Positions 26,446-36,943 are shown, numbered from the stretch's first letter. The stretch: DNA of 64,000 nt from Bifidobacterium ramosum (GCF_009299505.1 NZ_WBSM01000006.1:124001-188000), one strand, 5' to 3'. A program made the numbers and translations. The notes: a model not told the origin generated them from the letters alone.

Positions 26446-26502
26446 AAGGGGGATGGGCAAAAGTTCCGAAGGTGTTCCAGGATTTTCGCAGCCGCACCCC
26501 TT

Positions 26503-26550
26503 ACGGACATCCAGCCGAAAAGGGAGCCCGAATCGGCTGGATGTCCGTTG
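26503..26550. repeat. F1 palindrome, copy 7
   Basis: F1 core with TACGG in place of AACGG; CATCCAG paired with CTGGATG. The interior CCGAAAAGGGAGCCCGAATC is the reverse complement of the interior of copy 8. Confidence 0.95.
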
Positions 26551-26605
26551 AGGATGAGGCCGGAATGGCAATAGCCGTCCCGCAAGACTCACAGTCCTAC
26601 TTCTT

Positions 26606-26653
26606 TACGGACATACAGCCGATTCGGGCTCCCTTTTCGGCTGGATGTCCGTC
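26606..26653. repeat. F1 palindrome, copy 8
   Basis: F1 core beginning TACGG and ending CCGTC. It ends one base before the stop codon of the gene at 26655. Interior is an exact inverted copy of that of copy 7, 103 bp away. Confidence 0.95.
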
Positions 26654-26654
26654 A

Positions 26655-27347
26655 CTACCACGGCTTGGAGGTGTTGCCGGTGTTGTTGGTGACGGTGGAG
26701 TCGTCGGTCTGATCGTTGGTGTCGGCATCGGTCGTCGATTGGCCGTTCGTCTTGAGCAGCTCCTCCACCTGCCGTCGCTGTTCGTCGGTGAGGCCGCCAT
26801 CGTTCGTGGCGCCGTCCGATGATGAGGACGACTGTTCCGATTGGCTGGACTGCCCCGACGACGAGGACGACTGCTGTTTCGATGCCTGTTGTTCGTCGAG
26901 CTTGTGCTTGATCAGCTGCGTGAGCTTGCCGGAGACCGCCATATTGTCGCCGATCGCCTTGCGCAGGGACGGCAGCAGCACGGCGTCGGCCGCGCCGGCA
27001 TCCGCGAACTGTGCGTCGGTCTGCGCCTGCAGGGTGTCGAGTTTCGCATAATCCGGCGCATCGCCGTTCACCGCGGCGATGTTCGCGGTCAGACTGGCCG
27101 TCGCCCGGTTGAACGTGGACGCCGCGCGCAGATTCACCGCCGCGAGCATCGCTACGACCAGCGCGACGGCCGCGATGACGCCGAGCACGATGCGCAGCGG
27201 CAGTCCGGCGCGCGCCCGTACGCCGCGGCCACGGCCGGCGGTATCGCCCGCATTGCGTGCGTCGCGTCGCCCCTCGCCGTGCACCGCGCCCCGCGTCGTT
27301 GTCTGCACGTCGTCGATCATCCGCGTCCCTCGTCGTCCCGTCTTCAC
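26655..27347 (-). CDS. single-pass membrane protein ending the MoxR-VWA operon
   Basis: A 230-residue protein of unknown function. A basic cytoplasmic N-terminus (1-45) precedes one membrane helix (about residues 46-68). An extracytoplasmic helical segment follows, then a Ser/Gln/Asp/Thr-rich low-complexity tail from about residue 150 with QASKQQSSSSSGQSS. It starts with GTG at 27347, preceded by AAGGAGG, and overlaps the upstream VWA gene by 4 nt (GTGA). In Bat-type operons this place is often taken by TPR or adaptor proteins; none is recognisable here. F1 copy 8 lies directly after its stop. Confidence 0.75.
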   Translation of the reverse strand: MKTGRRGTRMIDDVQTTTRGAVHGEGRRDARNAGDTAGRGRGVRARAGLPLRIVLGVIAAVALVVAMLAAVNLRAASTFNRATASLTANIAAVNGDAPDYAKLDTLQAQTDAQFADAGAADAVLLPSLRKAIGDNMAVSGKLTQLIKHKLDEQQASKQQSSSSSGQSSQSEQSSSSSDGATNDGGLTDEQRRQVEELLKTNGQSTTDADTNDQTDDSTVTNNTGNTSKPW

Positions 27348-28423
27348 AGCAGCCTCCTTGACATCGCGATCCACGCGCCCAGCTCCCACGCCAGCAATCC
27401 CAGCACGGCCGCGGCCAACGGCCACACCACCGGCGTGACGCGCGTGCGCCGTTTCACCGTGCGCATCACCTGCCATTGCGTCGATGCCTGCTTCGACACG
27501 CCGGCGGCCATGGTGTCGTGCGCGTCGACATGCAGATACGTGCCGCTGATCTCGTCCGCGATCGCCCGCAGCGTCGTCTCGTCCAGCTTCGACACGCCCG
27601 CCTTGCCGGTGTCGGGATCGACCACCCACGAACCGGAGCCACTGCCGGAACCGTCGCCGGATGTGCCGTCGCGGATCACCGGGATCCTGCCGCCCGCCGT
27701 CGAGCCGACACCGACCGTGAACCCGTCGTTCAGATACTTGCGCAGCGTCGAATACGATCGCCGTGTCACGTCGCTCGTCTGTTCGCCGTCGCTGATGAGA
27801 TACAGGATGATCGCATCGTCCGGCCGCGACTCGCGGATCGTCTTGAGATTGAGCAGCAGTTGGTCGAGCGGCGCGTCGAGGCTCGAACCGGACGATGTGG
27901 ACGTCGATTCGACGGCCAGCGTATCCGCCCAGTTGCCGATCGCGTTGGCGTCCGGCGTCAACGGCACATCCACCGTGGCCGACGCGCCGAACCGCAGGCC
28001 GAGGAAACTCGCATCGGGATACAGCGCCGTGATGTCCGAAACCGCCGACCGTGCCGCATCGAGGCGGCTGACCGTCGCGTCGGAACCGTAGTGCGCGTCC
28101 GACACGGCCATCGATCCGGTCACGTCGACCGCGATCACCACGTCGGTCGCGTTCACGGCGCGACTGTCGGTGGACGACGTGACGCTCGGCGTGAGGATCA
28201 TCAGCGCGACCAACAGACACAATACGGCGCGGCGTACGCAGGCCGCAGCCGTTTCGTCGCTGGCGCCGCGGCGACGCACGTGCAGCACGACGCCGCACAC
28301 GGCCAGCGCGGCCATCGCCACGGCCAGCACGATGCCGGCCGGCCAGCCGAGCGCGGGGGAGAAGGTGAAGCCGGTCACGTCGGCCGGCAGTATGGATGAC
28401 GACATATGCCATGTTCCGGTCAT
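27344..28423 (-). CDS. VWA-domain membrane protein (BatA/B-like), downstream paralogue
   Basis: A 359-residue membrane protein with helices near residues 25-42 and 58-76 and near the C-terminus (about 330-350), enclosing an extracytoplasmic von Willebrand A domain. The MIDAS motif is DVTGS, a Thr variant of the usual DxSxS, followed by LISDGEQTSD. Binds divalent metal and partner proteins. TTGGAGG precedes the ATG. Overlaps both neighbours by 4 nt. Probably works with the MoxR ATPase in assembly or stress-linked envelope functions, as proposed for Bat systems. Confidence 0.85.
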   Translation of the reverse strand: MTGTWHMSSSILPADVTGFTFSPALGWPAGIVLAVAMAALAVCGVVLHVRRRGASDETAAACVRRAVLCLLVALMILTPSVTSSTDSRAVNATDVVIAVDVTGSMAVSDAHYGSDATVSRLDAARSAVSDITALYPDASFLGLRFGASATVDVPLTPDANAIGNWADTLAVESTSTSSGSSLDAPLDQLLLNLKTIRESRPDDAIILYLISDGEQTSDVTRRSYSTLRKYLNDGFTVGVGSTAGGRIPVIRDGTSGDGSGSGSGSWVVDPDTGKAGVSKLDETTLRAIADEISGTYLHVDAHDTMAAGVSKQASTQWQVMRTVKRRTRVTPVVWPLAAAVLGLLAWELGAWIAMSRRLL

Positions 28424-29511
28424 CGGCGCAACCTCCAAGCCATGATCATCCAACCGGCGATCAGCACCGCCAACGCGAGCGCCCACCAGCCCGGCGCGTC
28501 CGTCACCGCGGCCCGCACCGCCTGCTCGCCGACGGCCTGCCGCCGCCGGTCGATCTCGCGCACCAGTCCGTCGACGCTGCCGCCGTCGGACTGCGTGAGG
28601 AACATGCCGCCATACCGTTCGATCAGCCGCCGCATGTCGACGGTGGTCGTCTCCGATTCGCTCGACTTCGGCCCGGAGAACAGGCCGTCGACCGTGATGC
28701 CCGCGCCGGACACCAGCTTCAGCGCAGCGTCGAGCGTATACGTCGGATCGCCGGACACCACGTTGTCGGTGGCGAGCACGATCGACGCGGCACGCTGCCG
28801 TTCGCCGTCCGTGCCGTCCGCCGACCCGTAGGCAAACCCGGGCAGCATCGCGGCGCAGCTGACCACGCCGTCGCCGATCAGCGACGTCGCGTCCTTGCGG
28901 TTCTGCGTGCCGTCGAGCCAATCCGAGATCCGCTGGTACTGCCTGTCGCTCATCTTGTCGATATCGTCCTGCGTTTCGACGCCCTTGAGCGTCGTCGCGG
29001 CGTCATTGAGCTCGCGTTCGACCAGATCGTAGTCGTCGGTGAGCGGGAAGACCGTACGCGACGTCGAATTGAAGATGCTCAGGCCGATGCGTTCGCCTTG
29101 GAACCGCGAGACGAGATCGAGATATGTTTCGATCACCTCGCGGTCGTACGGCAATGTGGAACCGGACACGTCGAGGCACAGCACGATGTCGCGCCGGCTG
29201 GAACGCTCCTCGCTCTGATCCACCGTGGACGGACGGGCCACGAGCGCGACGCACAACACGGTCGCTGCCGCCAGCAACGCCACGGCGCACCGGTTCAGCA
29301 CGCGCCAACGGCGCAGCATCCGCGCCGCATGTTCAGTGGCGAAATCATCGTCCAACGAGAACACCGGCGCGGCGTCGTCCTCCGACCGCCGTGCGCCGCC
29401 GGACCACACCGCGACGACCAGCACGACGGCCACCGCGCACAGCGCGCCCGCCGCCGCGGCCCACGGCCACTGCCACGACAGGGTCTGCCATGAGGATGCG
29501 GCCATCGTCAT
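28420..29511 (-). CDS. VWA-domain membrane protein (BatA/B-like), upstream paralogue
   Basis: A 363-residue protein. Helices near residues 15-38 and 75-95, then a VWA domain with canonical MIDAS LDVSGSTLPYD, and a C-terminal helix (about 335-358). Between are VVSCAAMLPGF and IVLATDNVVSGD, the beta-strand positions of the fold. It starts with ATG at 29511 (ATGA overlap with the preceding gene); an in-frame ATG lies two codons later. It shares topology with its downstream neighbour but little sequence, suggesting an old duplication. Confidence 0.85.
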   Translation of the reverse strand: MTMAASSWQTLSWQWPWAAAAGALCAVAVVLVVAVWSGGARRSEDDAAPVFSLDDDFATEHAARMLRRWRVLNRCAVALLAAATVLCVALVARPSTVDQSEERSSRRDIVLCLDVSGSTLPYDREVIETYLDLVSRFQGERIGLSIFNSTSRTVFPLTDDYDLVERELNDAATTLKGVETQDDIDKMSDRQYQRISDWLDGTQNRKDATSLIGDGVVSCAAMLPGFAYGSADGTDGERQRAASIVLATDNVVSGDPTYTLDAALKLVSGAGITVDGLFSGPKSSESETTTVDMRRLIERYGGMFLTQSDGGSVDGLVREIDRRRQAVGEQAVRAAVTDAPGWWALALAVLIAGWMIMAWRLRR

Positions 29512-30047
29512 CGTCTCCACCTTTCCACCAGATTCGACACCCAACCGGCCGCCTCGTCCACGTCGATCGCGCCGGCATGGGCGTCCCGCGCGGCATCCGC
29601 GAACTCGGCCGGATACAGGGCTTCGATCGTCTGCCGCAGCAGATCGAGACCCGCACGGTTGCCGGGCGTGCGCGGCAGCATCGACAGGTCGCGCAACGTG
29701 CTGGCATCCAGACGTTCGCCGGTCGCCTGCGTGGCGAACCGACGGGTCAGCCGCGCCAGTTCGACGAACGCCGACTCGCGGTCCAGCGTGCCGGCATGGT
29801 ACCGGTCGACGACGTCGTTGATCAGCGTGCGCCAACGGTCGGCCGACGCGGTCTCGCCATGCGCGCCATGATGGACGGCGGCATGCGTGACGCGACGCGG
29901 CCTCGACAGGACGACGACGAGCGCGATCGCCGCGACGGCCGTAACCACGGCCACGATGATCGCGATGACCAGCGGCGTCGCCAGCGCGACGGGACCGGTC
30001 GGCGTCAGATCGAATACGGATGCGGACAGTATGCTTGTCGGATTCAT
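29508..30047 (-). CDS. single-pass membrane protein of the MoxR-VWA operon
   Basis: A 179-residue protein. One membrane helix (about residues 20-45) is followed by a cytoplasmic helical domain, including RWRTLINDVVDRYHAGTLD and EALYPAEFADAARDAH. In position and layout it corresponds to the small DUF4381-like proteins of Bat operons; the match is by context only. GGAGG precedes the ATG at 30047, which overlaps the DUF58 stop by 4 nt. Confidence 0.75.
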   Translation of the reverse strand: MNPTSILSASVFDLTPTGPVALATPLVIAIIVAVVTAVAAIALVVVLSRPRRVTHAAVHHGAHGETASADRWRTLINDVVDRYHAGTLDRESAFVELARLTRRFATQATGERLDASTLRDLSMLPRTPGNRAGLDLLRQTIEALYPAEFADAARDAHAGAIDVDEAAGWVSNLVERWRR

Positions 30048-31117
30048 CGCACGCCTCCGGAACCGGCATCGGATGCGCCCGGCGTCTCGGCCATCGCCGG
30101 CGTCGACGATCCGGCCTGCATCTGGTGATATGCGGACGACACCGAGGCCAGCGACACCAGCCGCACGAACTCGTCGAACATCGCCGCGCTGGAATCCGCG
30201 CGGATCATCCGCGAACCGCACCGGTTGAGTTCGGTACGCAACGCGGACGCGACGAACTCGCGATGCGTCCGCACCTGCTGCGCGGACACGGCGTCGCGTA
30301 GGAACGCGGGCAGACGACGGCCGTTCACGCCGTCGACCGCCGCATGCGGGCCGACCGCGAACGGATTGAGCGTCGCCACGTCGATGAGCACGAGCGGATG
30401 CGTGCGCGCGATCCGGCCGATCGCCGCCACATGCCGCTTGGACAGGGCATGTTCGTCGGTGGCGAGCACAACCAGCGCATCGCGGTCGCGGATGCGCCGC
30501 GCATACGCCAACAGCGCGTCGATGTTGCGCTCATGATGCCATTCACGTTCCAACGCCCGGTCGAGCGTGCGCTCGAACTGGCCGAACCCGCCGTTGAACG
30601 GAATGCGCGTGATGCTTGCCGCATCGCCGAACACCAGCGAAATATCGTCGGACCGGCGTAGCGACAATGCCGCGAACATGCGCAGCGCGTTCGCGGCGAC
30701 CTCATACGCACGCTCGCCGCGGCCGCAGGCCCCCGTCATCTGCCGTCCCACGTCCAACAGCAGCCAGACGCGGCTCGTGGCGCGCCGTTCGCGGTTCACC
30801 ACCATCGGCCGGCCCATGCGCGCGCTCGACTTCCAATCGATCAGACGGGCCTCGTCGCCGGGCTCGTAGGCGTGGATGTCCATCACGTCGTCCCCGCCGC
30901 CGCGACGGCCGGACGCATGCTCGCCCTCCAGCAGGCCCAACGCCCGACGTACCGTGGGCAGACTCAGCGACGTGCCCAGCGCCTCGATCCTGCGGCGTAC
31001 GGCGTCGCCGCTCGTCGCGTCCGCGCCGTGTGCGTTAGTCATGCCGCGAGTGCCGGTGCTGGTCATGCCGTGCGTGCCGGTGCCGTCCGTGCGATGCGTA
31101 CCATCGGCTCCGATCAT
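30044..31117 (-). CDS. DUF58 domain protein
   Basis: A 357-residue soluble protein. The DUF58 signature is clear: YEPGDEARLIDWKSSARMGRPMV followed by a VWA-like fold, WLLLDVGRQMTG. The first 35 residues are a low-complexity Thr/Gly/His/Asp-rich leader encoded by near-repeats; an internal ATG at residue 26 (MTNAHGAD) could be the true start. DUF58 proteins accompany MoxR ATPases. ATGA overlaps join it to moxR and to the next gene. Confidence 0.85.
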   Translation of the reverse strand: MIGADGTHRTDGTGTHGMTSTGTRGMTNAHGADATSGDAVRRRIEALGTSLSLPTVRRALGLLEGEHASGRRGGGDDVMDIHAYEPGDEARLIDWKSSARMGRPMVVNRERRATSRVWLLLDVGRQMTGACGRGERAYEVAANALRMFAALSLRRSDDISLVFGDAASITRIPFNGGFGQFERTLDRALEREWHHERNIDALLAYARRIRDRDALVVLATDEHALSKRHVAAIGRIARTHPLVLIDVATLNPFAVGPHAAVDGVNGRRLPAFLRDAVSAQQVRTHREFVASALRTELNRCGSRMIRADSSAAMFDEFVRLVSLASVSSAYHQMQAGSSTPAMAETPGASDAGSGGVR

Positions 31118-32184
31118 GGAACGGGAACCGCCTTGACGATCGAATCGACCACCTGATCGGCGGTCACGCCGTCCGCCAACGCCTCGAACGTGAGGATGAT
31201 ACGGTGGCGCAGCACCTCGAACGCGAACGCCTTGACATCCTCCGGCACCACATAGTCGCGGCCGGCCAGCAGCGCGTTCGCCTGACCGATGCGCATCAGC
31301 GCGATCGACGCGCGCGGGCTCGCGCCAAGCCGCACCAGCTGCGCCAGTCCCTTGACCGGCCGGGAGCCGGCGCCGCGCGACGTGGCCGCGATATCGACCG
31401 CATACCGCATGATCGCATCCGACACGTGCACGCGCTTGGCCGCCGCGCGCAGGAACTCTACGTCGCGGATCGAGATCACGTCGGCACCCAGCGCGGTCGT
31501 ATCCAACGTGTCCGAGCCGCGGCGGGTGAGCATCGCCAGCATGCGGGCCTCCTCGTCCGCGCTCGGATAGGTCATCACCGCCTTCATCATGAACCGGTCC
31601 ATCTGCGCCTCGGGCAGGTTGAACGTGCCCTCCTCCTCGATGGGGTTCTGCGTGGCGATCACCATGAACGGCTTGGGCAGCGCGATGCGCTCGCCACCGA
31701 TCGTCGTCGCGCCCTCGGCCATCGCCTCGAGCATTGCCGACTGGGTTTTCGCGTTGGACCGGTTGATCTCGTCGAGCAGCACGAAATTGGCGTGGATCGG
31801 GCCGATCTGCGTGGAGAAGCGCTGCGTGGCGAAGTCGAACACCTGCGTGCCCACCAGATCGGACGGCATGAGATCAGGCGTGCATTGGACGCGTTTGAAC
31901 GTGCCGGACACGGATGTGGCCAGCGTCTGCGCCGCCGTGGTCTTCGCCAGACCCGGCACCGATTCGATGAGGATATGGCCGCCGGCCACCAGCGTGGTGA
32001 TCAGCGATTCGCGCAGATTGTCCTGGCCGACCAGCGTGGAGGCGAACCGCGTGCGGATGCGGTTCGCCAGTTCGCGCGCGCGGGCCGTGTCGTCGGCCGG
32101 CAGTGGCGCGGTCGCGACGGGCTGCTGCGGTGCCGCCGGGACCGGTTGCGGGGGAAGATTCGGTTGCATGGGGAATAAAGGCAT
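31114..32184 (-). CDS. MoxR-family AAA+ ATPase
   Basis: A 356-residue AAA+ chaperone-like ATPase. A Pro-rich N-terminus (1-35) precedes the core, with ESVPGLAKTTAAQ as Walker A variant, VLLDEINRSNAKTQSAMLEAM as Walker B, ATQNPIEEEGTF as sensor 1, and a C-terminal helical lid. MoxR proteins act with VWA proteins to insert metals or mature complexes. The ATG at 32184 has TACAGT 7 nt upstream (leaderless); an ATG five codons in is an alternative. It is the first gene of a six-gene operon. Confidence 0.93.
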   Translation of the reverse strand: MPLFPMQPNLPPQPVPAAPQQPVATAPLPADDTARARELANRIRTRFASTLVGQDNLRESLITTLVAGGHILIESVPGLAKTTAAQTLATSVSGTFKRVQCTPDLMPSDLVGTQVFDFATQRFSTQIGPIHANFVLLDEINRSNAKTQSAMLEAMAEGATTIGGERIALPKPFMVIATQNPIEEEGTFNLPEAQMDRFMMKAVMTYPSADEEARMLAMLTRRGSDTLDTTALGADVISIRDVEFLRAAAKRVHVSDAIMRYAVDIAATSRGAGSRPVKGLAQLVRLGASPRASIALMRIGQANALLAGRDYVVPEDVKAFAFEVLRHRIILTFEALADGVTADQVVDSIVKAVPVP

Positions 32185-32220
32185 GCGCCCTACTGTAACC
32201 GCTGTGGCTGAGATTACGCC

Positions 32221-32428
32221 GACGGCAGCGGTCCTGCGATTGCGGTCACGCTGCGCGTGCGTTCTGTTGGCTCGCCTGTCGGCTCGCACGCTGCCTACGA
32301 ACGGCTCTACCGTTCGCCTGACGGCAGCGGTCCTGCGATTGCGGTCACGCTGCGCGTGCGTTCTGTTGGCTCGCCTGTCGGCTCGCACGCTGCCTACGAA
32401 CAGCTCTACTGTTCGCTTGACGGCAGCG
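32221..32428. repeat. 99-bp tandem duplication at the ung 3' end
   Basis: Two adjacent 99-bp units (32221-32319 and 32320-32418), differing at only a few bases, followed by the first ten bases of a third (32419-32428). The second unit contains the last codons and stop of ung. Each unit holds a hairpin: CGAACGG-ctcta-CCGTTCG in unit 1 and CGAACAG-ctcta-CTGTTCG in unit 2, a compensated base-pair change. Confidence 0.92.
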
Positions 32429-33122
32429 TCCAATCGACCGGCTCGGCGCCCATGGCGACGAGGGCGGCGTTGGCGCGCGAGAACGGCTTCGATCCGAAGA
32501 ATCCCCGCGAGGCGGACAGCGGGCTTGGGTGCGGCGATTTGATGATCACCGCGTTCGTCAACAGCGGCTCGAGGCTCTGCGCGTTGCGGCCCCACAGGAT
32601 CGCCACCAGCGGCTTCGGCTTGCCGTCGGCGTCGGTGCGGGCGTTGAGCGCGCGGATCGCCTCCTCGGTGATCTTCTCCCAGCCCTTGCCCTGATGGCTG
32701 TTCGGGCGGCCCACACCCACCGTCAGACATCTGTTGAGCAGCATCACGCCGCGTTCGGTCCACGGGGTCAGATCGCCGTTGGCCGGCATCGGCACGCCGA
32801 GATCGTCCACGAGTTCCTTGTAGATGTTGATCAGGCTTTTCGGCAGCGGACGCACGTTCGGCGCCACGCAGAAGCTCAGTCCCACCGGGTGGCCGGGCGT
32901 CGGGTAGGGATCCTGTCCGACGATAAGCACCTTGATCGAGTCGAAAGGAATGGTGAAAGCGCGCAGGATGTTGCGGCTCGCCGGCAGGTAGGGCCGCCCG
33001 GCGGCCAGTTCGGCGCGCAGAAAGTCGCCCATGCGGTGCACGTCGGGTTCGACCGGCGCGAGCGCCTGCGCCCAACCGGCCTCGACGAGCGCGGATAGCG
33101 GTTTGATATGCGATGCGTCCAT
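32406..33122 (-). CDS. ung: uracil-DNA glycosylase
   Basis: A 238-residue family 1 UDG removing uracil from DNA. The water-activating loop is [17 protein letters not shown], the uracil-specificity strand LLNRCLTV and the Leu-intercalation loop [13 protein letters not shown]. The ATG at 33122 has TACAGT 7 nt upstream and is preferred to the longer frame to 33230. It ends inside a 99-bp tandem duplication, which may have supplied or copied its termination hairpin. Confidence 0.95.
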   Translation of the reverse strand: MDASHIKPLSALVEAGWAQALAPVEPDVHRMGDFLRAELAAGRPYLPASRNILRAFTIPFDSIKVLIVGQDPYPTPGHPVGLSFCVAPNVRPLPKSLINIYKELVDDLGVPMPANGDLTPWTERGVMLLNRCLTVGVGRPNSHQGKGWEKITEEAIRALNARTDADGKPKPLVAILWGRNAQSLEPLLTNAVIIKSPHPSPLSASRGFFGSKPFSRANAALVAMGAEPVDWTLPSSEQ

Positions 33123-33250
33123 ACGGGCTACTGTAGGCGGACCGTCGGAACGTCGCGGGAACGGGCCGGCGCGGCCGCGTGGCGCGCCCCGGTGCGCGGC
33201 TTGGGGCAAGGTGCGGTTAGACTCGTGCATAGTTTGACGGAAGGGCCGAT

Positions 33251-33970
33251 ATGACGAAACACGATGTGAACACCTACGATTCGTACGCGCGCGACCTGTT
33301 CGACGAGCCGCCGGCCGGTCCGGTCGGCGTGCATCGCGGTCCCCGTTCCGTCGGCGCCCGTGCGTTGCCGTACGTCGTCGTCCTGATCATCGCGCTGGTC
33401 GCCGGTGCGCTGGTTTGGAGCCTGATGACCGGCGAGTTCTCGAAGATCACCGGTCTGGGCGGCACCTCCGCGAATACGGCGCAGACCAGCGGCACGTCGT
33501 CCGATACGACGAAGGACGATACGGCGACGAACGGCACGTCGTCCGACGACTCGCCGAAGTCTGACGCGACAAACGATGCGTCGTCGGATACGAATGACGA
33601 TGCGAAGACGAACGGCGACCAGTCCTCCGACTCGACGCAGTCGAACGATCAGTCGAACCAGTCCGATCAGTCGAACGACCAGTCCGATCAGAGCTCGCAG
33701 GTCAACAAGGCCACGTCCGTGCGCGTCGTGAACGCGGCCGGCATCAACGGCTACGCGGCGCAGAAGAAGGCGGTGCTCGACGCCGCCGGCTACACCGCCG
33801 TGCAGGCGGCGAACCCGACGACCTCCACGCTGCCGACCAGTACCGTCGTGTGGTACCAGAACGAAAGCGACAAGGCTACTGCCGAGGATGTGGCCGCCGC
33901 GCTCGGCATCACCGACGTGCAGCAGACCACCGGCCTCGACGTGCCCGTCGTGGTGGTGCTCGTCAACTGA
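33251..33970 (+). CDS. membrane-anchored LytR C-terminal domain protein
   Basis: A 239-residue protein. A cytoplasmic N-terminus (1-38) precedes one membrane helix (about 39-60). A long Ser/Thr/Asp/Gln-rich spacer (about 70-153), with imperfect SDQSNDQS repeats, then leads to a C-terminal LytR_C domain beginning [14 protein letters not shown]. Such proteins sit on the outer face of the membrane; the domain accompanies LCP cell-wall ligases. GGAAGGG lies before the ATG. Monocistronic, divergent from ung. Confidence 0.88.
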   Translation: MTKHDVNTYDSYARDLFDEPPAGPVGVHRGPRSVGARALPYVVVLIIALVAGALVWSLMTGEFSKITGLGGTSANTAQTSGTSSDTTKDDTATNGTSSDDSPKSDATNDASSDTNDDAKTNGDQSSDSTQSNDQSNQSDQSNDQSDQSSQVNKATSVRVVNAAGINGYAAQKKAVLDAAGYTAVQAANPTTSTLPTSTVVWYQNESDKATAEDVAAALGITDVQQTTGLDVPVVVVLVN

Positions 33971-34051
33971 CCGGTCGGTCGGTCCGGCGGCCGATCAAGG
34001 GCCATATCTTCCCGTTCGCGCAACTATGCGCGCATTCGTCCCGTGCGTCGC

Positions 34052-34057
34052 TACAAT
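34052..34057 (+). promoter_or_regulatory. -10 box upstream of the cold-shock gene
   Basis: TACAAT about 91 nt before the cspA start, implying a 5' leader of roughly 80 nt, as seen in cold-shock mRNAs. No clear -35. Confidence 0.45.
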
Positions 34058-34147
34058 GGTAGAGTCGCAAGGCTGGGGGAGTGCGATTTGTGCTGTGTGT
34101 GTTCCCATAATGTCTGCGGCGTTCGAATGTCCAAAGAAAGAATGGTT

Positions 34148-34351
34148 ATGGCACACGGAACCGTGAAGTTCTTCAACGCCGGCAAGGGCTACGGCTTCAT
34201 CAACCCGGATGATGGTGGCGATGATGTTTTCGTCCATTATTCGGTGATTCAGGCCGATGGCTTCAAGACGTTGGAGGAAGGGGAGAAGGTCGAGTACGAG
34301 GCCGAGCATGGCCCCAAGGGCATGCAGGCCACCAGGGTGATCAAGCTGTAG
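34148..34351 (+). CDS. cspA: cold-shock protein
   Basis: A 67-residue CspA-type OB-fold protein binding single-stranded RNA and DNA. RNP1 is KGYGFIN and RNP2 is VFVHYS. Full length for the family. It starts at the ATG at 34148, with AAAGAAAG upstream; an ATG two codons earlier is possible. It lies directly upstream of groEL but is separated from it by a strong terminator. Confidence 0.95.
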   Translation: MAHGTVKFFNAGKGYGFINPDDGGDDVFVHYSVIQADGFKTLEEGEKVEYEAEHGPKGMQATRVIKL

Positions 34352-34378
34352 GGATCATCGTCGACATCGAATCCTTGC

Positions 34379-34413
34379 AAGGCCCCGGACGGAACGCCGT
34401 CCGGGGCCTTTTT
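34379..34413 (+). terminator. intrinsic terminator of cspA
   Basis: Perfect 14-bp stem AAGGCCCCGGACGG with a 4-nt loop, followed by a T-run; 27 nt after the cspA stop. Confidence 0.9.
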
Positions 34414-34444
34414 CATGCCATGAGCGCAATCGCCGCGCACACGG

Positions 34445-34471
34445 TTGGCACTCGGGGCCCGAGAGTGCTAA
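34445..34471. promoter_or_regulatory. CIRCE element 1
   Basis: TTGGCACTC-N9-GAGTGCTAA, one mismatch from the CIRCE consensus. Binding site of the HrcA heat-shock repressor. Confidence 0.92.
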
Positions 34472-34479
34472 TCTCCCAA

Positions 34480-34506
34480 TTAGCACTCGGAGGTCGAGAG
34501 TGATAA
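34480..34506. promoter_or_regulatory. CIRCE element 2
   Basis: TTAGCACTC-N9-GAGTGATAA, one mismatch from consensus, 8 bp after the first element and 79 bp before groEL. Double CIRCE indicates tight HrcA control. Confidence 0.92.
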
Positions 34507-34564
34507 CCGGCAGCTGACGGCCGGCGATCGCCCGCGGCTCTCGCAGTGGGAACAACTACCGTGA

Positions 34565-36202
<1,638 letters not shown>

Positions 36203-36256
36203 TCCGACCTGTCGGATAGCTGAGCCATAGCGCTGAAGAGCACCGACTGGTGCTGA

Positions 36257-36290
36257 GGGAGACGCCCCCGTAAGGGGTGTCTCCCTTTTT
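36257..36290 (+). terminator. intrinsic terminator of groEL
   Basis: GGGAGACGCCCC pairs with GGGGTGTCTCCC (one G-U), followed by a run of T. It lies 55 nt after the groEL stop in the 367-bp convergent gap that also holds F1 copies 9 and 10. Confidence 0.9.
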
Positions 36291-36321
36291 TCGTTGCCGT
36301 TTCTTCTTCACCCGTTCCCCT

Positions 36322-36369
36322 AACGGACATACAGCCGATTTGATGGTGGAAATCGACTGTATGTCCGTT
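36322..36369. repeat. F1 palindrome, copy 9
   Basis: F1 core with one arm change (ATCGACTG). The outer stem CCCGTTCCC / GGGAACGGG extends it to about 36311-36380. Confidence 0.95.
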
Positions 36370-36455
36370 AAGGGAACGGGCGGAGGAGTTGATAGGACTT
36401 ATGCGTCGTATGATCCGTACCGACTGCGCAACTCCTTCGGTGGTCCTTCCCTCCC

Positions 36456-36503
36456 AACGGACATACAGCCGATTGATGGGGTCGAATCGGCTGTATGTCC
36501 GTT
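36456..36503. repeat. F1 palindrome, copy 10
   Basis: F1 core with perfect arms and the loop TGATGGGGTCG, nearly the same loop as in copy 13. It lies 67 bp before the WXG100 stop. Confidence 0.95.
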
Positions 36504-36569
36504 AGGGGTGGGGCGTCCGTGGGGAACGGACGCCCCGTGGGAGGCGGACATTCCCCACCGGAGTGGGGT

Positions 36570-36860
36570 TTAGCCGGCGAAGAGGCGCGCTGCCTGCGCC
36601 TCGGCGTCGGCGTAGACCATCGAGGCCGAGGCCAGCGCACGCTGGATCGATTCGAGCGACGCCTCCATCTGCAGCTGCGCGGCCCGCCATTGTTCGGCGA
36701 CCGACGCGAACTGTGTCGCGGCGCCGCCGCGCCACACGCTCTGCAGATTGTTGAGGTTCGCGTACATGCCGTTGACGGCCTGCCGGATCGAGGCGACGGA
36801 TGCGTTGACCGCTGCGGACGAGGACTGGATCTGTTCGGAATCCACTTGATACTGCGGCAT
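36570..36860 (-). CDS. WXG100 (ESAT-6-like) protein
   Basis: A 96-residue two-helix protein. The central turn is SVWRGGA (WxG). Before it come DSEQIQSSSAAVNASVASIRQ and after it a second helix with AEQWRAAQLQMEASLE. It matches the ESX/type VII secretion target family in length and pattern and ends in YADAEAQAARLF, near the YxxxD/E export-signal style. AAGGAG precedes the ATG. No ESX ATPase is in the window. Convergent with groEL. Confidence 0.9.
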   Translation of the reverse strand: MPQYQVDSEQIQSSSAAVNASVASIRQAVNGMYANLNNLQSVWRGGAATQFASVAEQWRAAQLQMEASLESIQRALASASMVYADAEAQAARLFAG

Positions 36861-36943
36861 GATGTTCTCCTTCCAAGAACGGGTTGTGTGTGATTATGCC
36901 GGCGGTCGGACCCTTGGCGAACCCGGCCGCTAATGTGGACGAT

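Noticed and set aside
36322..36503. F1 palindromes as ordinary rho-independent terminators
   Set aside because: They lack consistent T-runs, are conserved in sequence and not only in pairing, and groEL already has a T-run terminator just upstream. A role in 3' end formation is still possible.
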